Part shown: positions 51,109 to 58,325 of the stretch, one piece after another | Numbering within the stretch: position 1 is the first letter of the stretch | Layout: every line of letters starts with the position of its first letter | Assembly (NCBI GenBank): GCA_045121195.1 | Contig: JBGVFO010000044.1 | Location: forward strand, 13,995 to 77,994 | Source of the DNA: RGIG8775 sp045121195 | GTDB taxonomy: Bacteria > Bacillota > Clostridia > Oscillospirales > CAG-272 | Length of the DNA: 64,000 nt | Direction: 5' to 3' | The notes under the pieces: model-generated | Told to the model about the DNA's origin: nothing | What the model saw: only the letters and a program-made list of their open reading frames with translations | Databases searched by the model: none | Translations under genes and position numbers: made by a program

Positions 51109-52346
51109 CAAGATACGAACAGGCAAAGAAGATCTATGCTGCTTACGGCGTGGATACCGAGGCGGCGCTTGCGCGTCTGTCCCGCATTCCCGTCAGCGTG
51201 CATTGTTGGCAGGGGGACGACGTGATCGGCTTTGACGGTGCCGCATCCCTCTCGGGTGGCATTCAGACTACGGGCAACTATCCCGGTCGCGCGCGGAGCA
51301 AGGAGGAGCTGTTCGACGATATCCGTCGCGCCTTCGCGCTGATGCCCGGCAAAAAGCGGGTGAACGTACACGCCTGCTACGCCGTTCTCGGAGAGGACGC
51401 GGGCAAGGTGGACAGAGATGCCTATACCTATAAGTATTTTGAGCCCTGGGTGGCGCTCGCCAAGGAGTGCGGACTTGAGGGCGTGGATTTCAACCCCACG
51501 TTCTTTGGACACCCTATGATGAAGGACGGTCTTTCTCTTTCCTCGCCCGATGAGGAAACCCGAAAATTCTGGGTGCGCCACGGACGCGCGTGCCTTGCCA
51601 TCGCTGCCGAAATGGGACGCGCTATGGGTAGCCCCTGTATGGTGAATATCTGGATCCCCGACGGCTATAAGGATATTCCTGCGGACAGAGTCGAGCCTCG
51701 TTTTCGCCTTAAGAGATCTCTTGACGAGATGCTTGAGGGATACGATCGCGAATGGGTGATTCCCGCGGTGGAGAGCAAGGTGTTTGGAATCGGTATTGAA
51801 AGCTATACCGTCGGAAATAACGAATTTTATCAGAACTACGCGGCGGGCGCGGGTATCTGCTGTCTTCTGGACACGGGACACTACCACCCCACCGAGGTGG
51901 TTTCGGATAAGCTGCCCTCGCTTCTCGCCTTCTACGATAAGGTGGCGCTTCACGTTTCGCGTCCCGTTCGTTGGGACAGTGACCACGTGGTCATTCTTGA
52001 CGACGAGCTTCGCGAGCTTGCCAAGGAGATCGTTCGCGGCGGTGAGGAAAAGGTTTTGATCGGGCTTGATTATTTTGATGCCAGCATCAACCGACTTCTC
52101 GCGTGGGTCATGGGCGTTCGCTCCATGCAAAAGGCGTTGCTTGCCGCGCTCCTTCTTCCTTCCGAGGAGATGAAGGCTTTGCAGGACGAAAACAACTTCA
52201 CCAAGATCATGTACCTGAACGAAAAATTCAAGACTATGCCCATGGGTGACGTATGGGAAGAGTATCTTGCGCGAGAGGGCTTATCGGACGATTGGTTTGA
52301 CGCCGTGGAAGCCTTTGAACGTGATGTGATCGCAGCGAGAAAATAA
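51105..52346 (+). CDS. rhaA: L-rhamnose isomerase
   Basis: Metal-dependent TIM-barrel isomerase: L-rhamnose to L-rhamnulose. 413 residues, full length. SVHCWQGDDVIGFDG near residue 27, GGIQTTGNYPGRARS (about 46-60), GVDFNPTFFGHPMMKDGLSLS, CMVNIWIPDGYKD (about 180), ESKVFGIGIESYTVGNNEFYQNYA, DTGHYHPTEVVSDK (about 257) and SRPVRWDSDHVV. Coupled to rhaB by a four-base overlap. Confidence 0.97.
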   Translation: MTRYEQAKKIYAAYGVDTEAALARLSRIPVSVHCWQGDDVIGFDGAASLSGGIQTTGNYPGRARSKEELFDDIRRAFALMPGKKRVNVHACYAVLGEDAGKVDRDAYTYKYFEPWVALAKECGLEGVDFNPTFFGHPMMKDGLSLSSPDEETRKFWVRHGRACLAIAAEMGRAMGSPCMVNIWIPDGYKDIPADRVEPRFRLKRSLDEMLEGYDREWVIPAVESKVFGIGIESYTVGNNEFYQNYAAGAGICCLLDTGHYHPTEVVSDKLPSLLAFYDKVALHVSRPVRWDSDHVVILDDELRELAKEIVRGGEEKVLIGLDYFDASINRLLAWVMGVRSMQKALLAALLLPSEEMKALQDENNFTKIMYLNEKFKTMPMGDVWEEYLAREGLSDDWFDAVEAFERDVIAARK

Positions 52347-52361
52347 ACGGAAAGGAAAATC

Positions 52362-53171
52362 ATGAAAAATATCTTGAAAGCGCCTTTTTTGCGCGAAATG
52401 TGTGACGCTACGGCGAATATGTACCGCCTCGGCTGGGATGAGCGAAACGGCGGAAATATCAGCTATATGCTGGACGAGAGGGAAGTGGCAAAGTATCTTC
52501 GCCTTGACCGCGTTATCCGTACCATTCCCACAGGCTTTGACGCCCATGCCCTGATCGGTAAGCTCTTTATGGTGACGGGAACGGGAAAATATTTCAAAAA
52601 CGTAGAAAAGGATCCCGAGCGCAATCTCGGAATCGTTCGGATCGCCGAGGACGGAACCACCGCAGAGCTTCTTTGGGGCTATTCGGACGGCGGCAGATTC
52701 ACCTCGGAATTTCCCGCCCATATGATGAGTCACATTTCCCGTCTTGCGGTAGATCCCGAACACCTCGTGGTGATGCATACCCATCCTACCTATACCATTG
52801 CTATGAATACCGTTTGTCCTCTCGATGAAAAGGACTTTACTCACAGACTCTGGCAGTCCAATACCGAGGCGGTCGTCGTATTTCCCGATGGCGTGGGCGT
52901 GCTTCCGTGTATGATCTGCGGAACTAACGAGATCGGTGAAGCCACGGCGGAGAAAATGAAGACCTTTCGCCTTGTGGTTTGGACCAACCATGGCATCTAC
53001 GGAACGGGAAAGAGCGTGGATGAGGCATTTGGCCTGATCGAAACGGTGGAGAAGACGGCGCAGATCTATATGCTGACCTTAGGGCACGCCGTGAACGTGA
53101 TTCCCGACGAGATCATCAAAGGCCTTGCCGATCTTTGGAACCTTACGCCCTTGGACGGCATCTTGAAATAA
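52362..53171 (+). CDS. rhaD: Rhamnulose-1-phosphate aldolase
   Basis: Class II zinc aldolase: rhamnulose 1-phosphate to dihydroxyacetone phosphate and L-lactaldehyde. 269 residues. LGWDERNGGNISYML (about 24-38), VMHTHPTYTIAMNT with the zinc His pair (about 138-150), VFPDGVGVLPCMICGTNEIGEATAEK and WTNHGIYGTGKSVDEAFGLIE (third zinc His, about 207). Last gene of rhaBAD. No lactaldehyde reductase or propanediol gene is visible nearby. Confidence 0.95.
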   Translation: MKNILKAPFLREMCDATANMYRLGWDERNGGNISYMLDEREVAKYLRLDRVIRTIPTGFDAHALIGKLFMVTGTGKYFKNVEKDPERNLGIVRIAEDGTTAELLWGYSDGGRFTSEFPAHMMSHISRLAVDPEHLVVMHTHPTYTIAMNTVCPLDEKDFTHRLWQSNTEAVVVFPDGVGVLPCMICGTNEIGEATAEKMKTFRLVVWTNHGIYGTGKSVDEAFGLIETVEKTAQIYMLTLGHAVNVIPDEIIKGLADLWNLTPLDGILK

Positions 53172-53174
53172 ATC

Positions 53175-53209
53175 AAAGGGCCTGCGTGAATTTCACGCAG
53201 GTCCTTTTT
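53175..53209 (+). terminator. Terminator after rhaBAD
   Basis: AAAGGGCCTGCGTGAA / TTTCACGCAGGTCCTTTT hairpin with a T-rich end. Confidence 0.88.
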
Positions 53210-53312
53210 ATAGAAATCGGGCGCTCGGGGAATACTAAATAATATAGAGGAATGTCCCGATGCGCCGAGAAAAATTTCTTCCGATAATATTATGCAAAAA
53301 GGTAAATTTCGG

Positions 53313-53341
53313 TTGACAAAATTTGCATTATGTGTTATGAT
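53313..53341 (+). promoter_or_regulatory. Promoter of the Na+ decarboxylase operon
   Basis: TTGACA (53313-53318), 17 bases, TATGAT (53336-53341), 81 bases upstream of the first ATG. Confidence 0.82.
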
Positions 53342-53422
53342 GAAGTATAATCGGGGAAAAGTGGTATTCTTCAAAAAATACCGCGCAAAACTTTCCCAAC
53401 AGAACGAATTTGGAGGCTACTT

Positions 53423-54778
53423 ATGGAGAAAAGAAGCACGATAGGTGCAGAGAAGATCAACGCGCTTTTTGATGCGGGTACCTTTGTGGAGATCGGCTCC
53501 TACGTTCGCAGAAGCAATCGCGCCGAGGAATACGAGGGCGTGGTTTGCGGCTACGGCTCTGTGGACGGAAAGCTGGTGTTCGCCTTCTCTCAGGATAGCG
53601 ACCGTATGAAGGGCGCATTCGACGAGGTTCACGCGAGAAAGATCGAAAAGCTCTACGAGATGGCAATTGCCAACGGCGCGCCCGTTGTGGCAATGCTGGA
53701 CAGCGCAGGCGCTGTGATTTATGAAGGCTCGGCCGTTCTTTCCGGTTACGGCAGAGTGATGAAGTGTGTTTCCGAGGCATCGGGCATCATTCCCCAGATC
53801 GGCATGATTACGGGCGTGTGCGCCGGTATGTCCGCTACCATCGCGGCAATGCTTGACCTTGTCGTAACGGTAAAGGATCAGTCCAAGCTTTACGTAAACG
53901 CTCCCTTCGTAGTTGGCAAGGAGGTAGGAACCGCGGAGTATGCCGCGGCAAACGGACTTGCGGCACTTGTTGCGGCTGACGAGAACGACGCGTTCGCCAA
54001 GGTGCGCGAGCTGGTAGCCGTTCTTCCTTCCAATAATGTGGACGGAACCGAGCTTGAGGTCAATGCTGACGATCTCAACCGTAAGGTTGCCGTTGAGGGA
54101 CTTTCGGGCGAGGCTCTCGTTTGCGAGATTGCAGACGAAAAGCGTTATCTCTCCCTCTATAATGACTACGCTCCCGAGATGTCGGTTGGCGTTGCTTCCT
54201 TCGGCGGCATCTTCGCAGGCGTTGTTTACGCCGACGGTAAGATCAGCGTTAAGGGCGCAAGAAAGGCGGCAAAGATGGTCACGCTTTGCGACAGCTTTAA
54301 CATTCCGCTTCTGACCCTTGTGGATTCCGAGGGCGTTGTTGTGGATAAGGATGCCGAAGAGGCTCCCTTCGCCAGCGAGCTTGCCAAGCTTGCTCTGGCG
54401 TATACCTCCTCCAAGAATGCAAAGGTTACCGTTGTGGTCGGCAAGGCTTACGGTGCGGCATACACCCTCATGGGCTCTCGCTCCGTGGGTGCTGATATCG
54501 CGTTTGCCCTTGAGAATGCCGCCATCAGCGTGCTTGCTCCCGAGGCATCGGTGGCGTTCGCTTGGAACGATAAGATCACGGCAGAGAAGTCCCGTGAGGA
54601 TCTTGAGGCAGAATGGAAAGAGAAGTGTGCTTCTCCTATTGATGCTGCCGAGAAGGGCGATATCGACGACGTGATCGCCGCCGGCGAGCTTCGTCAGAGA
54701 ATCTGCGCCGCCTTCGGTATGCTGTTTGCCAAGGCTGACGCCAAGCCTGCTCGCCGCCACATCAATCTTCCTCTTTGA
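53423..54778 (+). CDS. Carboxyltransferase subunit, MmdA/PccB-like
   Basis: 451 residues with two crotonase-like halves of the biotin-dependent carboxyltransferase fold. GAEKINALFDAGTFVEIGSYV at the start, GVVCGYGSVDGKLVFAFSQD, MLDSAGAVIYEGSAVLSGYG (about 90-110, acyl-CoA/biotin site), GIIPQIGMITGVCAGMSATIAA and, in the second half, TLVDSEGVVVDKDAEE and GKAYGAAYTLMGSRSVGADIAFALENAAI. It is shorter than MmdA (about 510-520) and the oxyanion-hole motifs deviate (DSAGAV for DSGGAR), so the acyl-CoA substrate (methylmalonyl-CoA expected) is uncertain. Confidence 0.82.
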   Translation: MEKRSTIGAEKINALFDAGTFVEIGSYVRRSNRAEEYEGVVCGYGSVDGKLVFAFSQDSDRMKGAFDEVHARKIEKLYEMAIANGAPVVAMLDSAGAVIYEGSAVLSGYGRVMKCVSEASGIIPQIGMITGVCAGMSATIAAMLDLVVTVKDQSKLYVNAPFVVGKEVGTAEYAAANGLAALVAADENDAFAKVRELVAVLPSNNVDGTELEVNADDLNRKVAVEGLSGEALVCEIADEKRYLSLYNDYAPEMSVGVASFGGIFAGVVYADGKISVKGARKAAKMVTLCDSFNIPLLTLVDSEGVVVDKDAEEAPFASELAKLALAYTSSKNAKVTVVVGKAYGAAYTLMGSRSVGADIAFALENAAISVLAPEASVAFAWNDKITAEKSREDLEAEWKEKCASPIDAAEKGDIDDVIAAGELRQRICAAFGMLFAKADAKPARRHINLPL

Positions 54779-54792
54779 TCGGGAGGCTTCGT

Positions 54793-55197
54793 ATGAGAAA
54801 TATAATGAATTTACCCATGCTTCTGACCAAGTCGGATATGACCTTCAGCGAAAGAGCGCAGGAGGCATTGACGATGGTCGTTATGGGTATGGTCATGGTG
54901 TTCTTGGTGCTTGCTATCATCATGCTTGTGCTGATGCTTATGGAGCGCGTCTTTGCAAAGGGAACGTCCGAGAAAAAGACGACAGATGCTCCTAAGCCCG
55001 TTTCCAAGACCCCCGAGCCTGTACCCGTACCCGTCGCGCCGACCGTATCGGACGACGGTGCAGTGATCGCGGCTATTACCGCCGCCATCTCCGCTATGCT
55101 TGCCGCTGAAAACGGCACCGAGAGCTATCAGGGCGGCTTCCGTGTGGTTTCCTTCAAGAGAAGCACGCGCAACACCCCCTGGAATTCCGCGAAATAA
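54793..55197 (+). CDS. OadG-like gamma subunit of Na+ decarboxylase
   Basis: 134 residues with one N-terminal membrane helix (VVMGMVMVFLVLAIIMLVLM, about 25-48), a Pro/Lys/Val-rich linker and a C-terminal IAAITAAISAMLAAE...FRVVSFKRSTRNTPWN segment, as in OadG/MmdD subunits that anchor the carboxyltransferase to the membrane pump. It starts 14 bases after the carboxyltransferase stop behind GGGAGG. Confidence 0.85.
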   Translation: MRNIMNLPMLLTKSDMTFSERAQEALTMVVMGMVMVFLVLAIIMLVLMLMERVFAKGTSEKKTTDAPKPVSKTPEPVPVPVAPTVSDDGAVIAAITAAISAMLAAENGTESYQGGFRVVSFKRSTRNTPWNSAK

Positions 55198-55227
55198 TTC
55201 AAATTTACGAAAGGTTTGGTAATAATT

Positions 55228-55623
55228 ATGAGAAAGTTTAACGTAACCGTAAACGGCGTAGCATATGACGTTGAGATCGAAGAGGTAGGCGCAGTTGCAT
55301 CCGCACCCGTAGCCACTCCCGCACCCGCAGCAGCACCTGCTCCCGTAGCAGCACCCGCAGCCGCTCCCGCGGCACCCAAGGCGGCTCCCGCAGCACAGGG
55401 CAAGGCAGGCTCCGTATCCATCAAGGCTCCCATGCCCGGAACCATCCTTAAGATCAACGTAAAGGTTGGCGACGCGGTTAAGGCAGGCGACGTAGTTTGC
55501 GTGCTTGAGGCAATGAAGATGGAGAACGATATCTGCGCTCCTCAGGACGGTGTTGTTTCCTCCGTTGAGGTTGCTCAGGGCGCATCGGTTGCCACCGACG
55601 CAGTGCTTGTTACCCTGGCGTAA
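55228..55623 (+). CDS. Biotin carboxyl carrier protein with Ala/Pro linker
   Basis: 131 residues. A short N-terminal NVTVNGVAYDVEIEEVG domain, a flexible Ala/Pro-rich linker (about 30-60) and a biotinyl domain with the biotinylation site CVLEAMKMENDI (Lys about residue 97). The carrier moves CO2 from the carboxyltransferase to the membrane decarboxylase. It is the only biotin carrier in the operon and so is presumably shared by both carboxyltransferases. The ATG at 55228 follows AAAGGTTTGG. Confidence 0.93.
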   Translation: MRKFNVTVNGVAYDVEIEEVGAVASAPVATPAPAAAPAPVAAPAAAPAAPKAAPAAQGKAGSVSIKAPMPGTILKINVKVGDAVKAGDVVCVLEAMKMENDICAPQDGVVSSVEVAQGASVATDAVLVTLA

Positions 55624-55661
55624 TCGTGTTTTCAAAAATCTTTTGAAAGGACGAGTTTTAC

Positions 55662-56849
55662 ATGAATATTCTTGACAGTATTCTGAATTTCCTCGGAACG
55701 ACGGGCATTGCACGCCTGCTCGAAGCCCCGGATTTTTGGAAAACACTTATTATGTTTGCCATTGCGTTTGTTCTGGCGTATCTTGCGATCGTCAAGCAGT
55801 TCGAGCCTCTCCTTCTGCTTCCCATCGCCATCGGTATGCTTCTGACCAATCTGCCCGGAGCAAACATTTTCCACTTGGATTTCTTTATTCGACCCGAGGG
55901 CGTTCCGTGGGGCGAGGTTCTTGCTCACGGAGGCTTCCTTGACCTTCTGTACCTTGGCGTTAAGCTCGGTATCTATCCGTCGCTGATCTTTATCGGTATC
56001 GGCGCGATGACCGACTTCAGCCCCCTGATCTCCAATCCCAAGAGCCTTCTGATCGGCGCGGGCGCACAGCTCGGCGTGTTCGTTGCCTTTGCGGCGGCTC
56101 TGCTTTCGGGCTACTTTACGCCCGAGGAGGCGGCGGCTATCGGTATTATCGGTGGCGCGGACGGTCCTACGGCGATCCTTGTTACCAAGACTCTGGCGCC
56201 CGCCCTTCTCGGCGCGATCGCCATTGCCGCTTACAGCTATATGGCGTTGATCCCTATGATACAGCCTCCCTTTATGAAGATGCTGACCACCAAGGAGGAG
56301 CGCAAGATCAAGATGACCGCACTGCGCAAGGTCTCCAAGACCGAGCTGATCATCTTCCCGATCCTCGTAACCTTCATCGTAGGTCTGATCGTTCCCGACG
56401 CGGTTCCGCTTGTCGGATGCCTGATGTTCGGTAACCTCCTCAACGTTTGCGGTGTAACGGACAGACTGTCCAAGACCGCCCAGAACGAGCTGATGAACAT
56501 CGTTACCATCTTCCTCGGCATCTCGGTGGGTGCTACCGCAAGCGCGGACAATTTCCTGCGCGGTGAGACCATTCTGATCATTATCTGCGGTCTGGTTGCC
56601 TTCTGCATCTCTACGTGCGGCGGTCTGCTTACCGCAAAGCTTATGTGCAAGCTGACGGGAGGAAAGATCAATCCTCTTATCGGTTCTGCCGGCGTTTCCG
56701 CAGTACCTATGGCGGCTCGTGTGTCCCAGAAGGTCGGACAAGCGGAGGATCCTTCCAACTTCCTCCTGATGCACGCAATGGGCCCCAACGTGGCAGGCGT
56801 TATCGGCTCCGCCGTTGCCGCAGGCGTATTCCTTTCTACATTTAGTTAA
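55662..56849 (+). CDS. oadB: Na+-translocating decarboxylase beta subunit
   Basis: Integral membrane subunit (OadB/MmdB/GcdB) that decarboxylates carboxybiotin and pumps Na+ out. 395 residues, about nine to eleven helices. PSLIFIGIGAMTDFSPLISNPKSLLIGAGAQLGVF (about 107-142) holds the conserved Asp of the coupling site; IGIIGGADGPTAILV, GLIVPDAVPLVGCLMFGNLLNVCGVTDRLS and AGVSAVPMAARVSQKVGQ are family blocks. It starts 38 bases after the biotin carrier gene behind GAAAGGACGAG. Confidence 0.95.
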   Translation: MNILDSILNFLGTTGIARLLEAPDFWKTLIMFAIAFVLAYLAIVKQFEPLLLLPIAIGMLLTNLPGANIFHLDFFIRPEGVPWGEVLAHGGFLDLLYLGVKLGIYPSLIFIGIGAMTDFSPLISNPKSLLIGAGAQLGVFVAFAAALLSGYFTPEEAAAIGIIGGADGPTAILVTKTLAPALLGAIAIAAYSYMALIPMIQPPFMKMLTTKEERKIKMTALRKVSKTELIIFPILVTFIVGLIVPDAVPLVGCLMFGNLLNVCGVTDRLSKTAQNELMNIVTIFLGISVGATASADNFLRGETILIIICGLVAFCISTCGGLLTAKLMCKLTGGKINPLIGSAGVSAVPMAARVSQKVGQAEDPSNFLLMHAMGPNVAGVIGSAVAAGVFLSTFS

Positions 56850-56867
56850 TTCGGAGGTGAAACATAT

Positions 56868-58265
56868 ATGGCACAGGTAAAACTTACAGAAACCGTACTC
56901 CGTGACTCTCATCAGTCCCTCATCGCCACCAGAATGACGACCGAGGAGATGCTTCCCATTCTTGAGAAGCTTGACGGAATCGGATATCACTCCCTTGAGG
57001 CGTGGGGCGGTGCAACCTTTGACGCTTGTATGAGATTCCTTAACGAGGATCCCTGGGAGCGCCTTCGCACCATTCGCGATCACGTAAAGAACACAAAGCT
57101 TCAGATGCTGTTCCGCGGACAGAACATTCTCGGCTACCGTCATTATTCCGACGATGTGGTTGAGTATTTCGTACAGAAATCTATCGCCAACGGTATCGAT
57201 ATCATTCGTATCTTCGACGCGCTGAACGACGCGAGAAACCTGAAGACCGCGATCAACGCCACCAAGAAGGAGGGCGGACACGTTCAGGCAGCGTTCAGCT
57301 ATACCACGGGTCCCGTTTATACCCTGGATTATTACGCAAAGTATGCCAAGGATCTTGAGGAGATGGGCGCAGACTCCATCTGTATCAAGGATATGGCAGG
57401 TCTTCTGAAGCCCTACGATGCTTACGAGCTGGTAAAGGCGCTGAAGGAGAGCGTAAAGGTTCCGATCCAGCTTCATACCCACTATACCGCAGGTCTTGCT
57501 TCTATGACCCTTCTGAAGGCCATCGAGGCAGGTGTGGACATCGTGGATACTGCGATTTCTCCCATGGCTATGGGTACCTCCCAGCCTCCCACGGAGACTA
57601 TGGTTGCAACCCTTGCAGGCACCGAATACGATACGGGCATTGATCTTGGTAAGCTTGACGAGATCACCAAGTTCTTCACGCCTCTGCGCGAGAAGTATCT
57701 TTCCGAGGGACTTCTGAATCCCAAGGCGCTGAAGGTCGACGTTAACGCACTCCTTTATCAGGTTCCCGGCGGAATGCTTTCCAACCTGATGTCCCAGCTG
57801 AAGCAGGCTGGCAAGGAGGATAAGCTTGTTGAGGTGCTTGAGGAGGTTCCGCGCGTAAGAGCTGACGTTGGTTATCCTCCCCTCGTAACGCCTTCCTCCC
57901 AGATCGTTGGTACCCAGGCGGTATTCAACGTAATCGGCGGTGAGCGCTACAAGATGGTCACCAAGGAGTTCAAGGGTCTTGTCAAGGGCGAGTACGGTAA
58001 GACCCCCGTTGAGATCAATCCCGAATTCGTCAAGAAGATCATCGGCGACGAGGAGCAGATCACCTACAGACCTGCCGATGCCCTCAAGCCCGAGCTTGAA
58101 GAGCTTCGCGCCAAGATCGCCAACTATATCGAGCAGGACGAGGACGTTCTTTCCTATGCCCTCTTCGAGCAGGTTGCTATCAAGTTCTTTGAGTACAGAA
58201 AAGCAAAGAAGTACGGACTTGACGCAGACAATGCGGATGCCGCTCTCGGCGTTCACAGCGTCTGA
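56868..58265 (+). CDS. oadA: Oxaloacetate decarboxylase alpha / transcarboxylase 5S-like carboxyltransferase
   Basis: 465 residues. TIM-barrel carboxyltransferase: LTETVLRDSHQSLIATRMTTEEML (metal-site Asp), SLEAWGGATFDACMRFLNEDPWERL, FRGQNILGYRHYSDDVV, SICIKDMAGLLKPYDAYEL (Lys that is carbamylated, about 180), PIQLHTHYTAGLASMT (metal His pair) and MGTSQPPTET, followed by the PYC_OADA domain with the conserved PGGMLSNLMSQL. It ends without a biotinyl domain, so it depends on the separate carrier, as the 5S subunit of transcarboxylase does. It is the last gene before a terminator. Confidence 0.92.
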   Translation: MAQVKLTETVLRDSHQSLIATRMTTEEMLPILEKLDGIGYHSLEAWGGATFDACMRFLNEDPWERLRTIRDHVKNTKLQMLFRGQNILGYRHYSDDVVEYFVQKSIANGIDIIRIFDALNDARNLKTAINATKKEGGHVQAAFSYTTGPVYTLDYYAKYAKDLEEMGADSICIKDMAGLLKPYDAYELVKALKESVKVPIQLHTHYTAGLASMTLLKAIEAGVDIVDTAISPMAMGTSQPPTETMVATLAGTEYDTGIDLGKLDEITKFFTPLREKYLSEGLLNPKALKVDVNALLYQVPGGMLSNLMSQLKQAGKEDKLVEVLEEVPRVRADVGYPPLVTPSSQIVGTQAVFNVIGGERYKMVTKEFKGLVKGEYGKTPVEINPEFVKKIIGDEEQITYRPADALKPELEELRAKIANYIEQDEDVLSYALFEQVAIKFFEYRKAKKYGLDADNADAALGVHSV

Positions 58266-58280
58266 GCAAATCCAATAAGA

Positions 58281-58314
58281 AAAAGGTCACACCAATCGGT
58301 GTGACCTTTTTTCG
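58281..58314. terminator. Terminator between the Na+ pump operon and the beta-helix gene
   Basis: AAAAGGTCACACC-AATC-GGTGTGACCTTTTTT perfect 13-bp stem with A and T tracts, between convergent genes. Confidence 0.93.
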
Positions 58315-58325
58315 TTGAATCTTAA

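Noticed and set aside
55632..58256. 874-codon open frame opposite oadB and oadA
   Set aside because: Spans two well-identified genes on the other strand; low-complexity translation without motifs.
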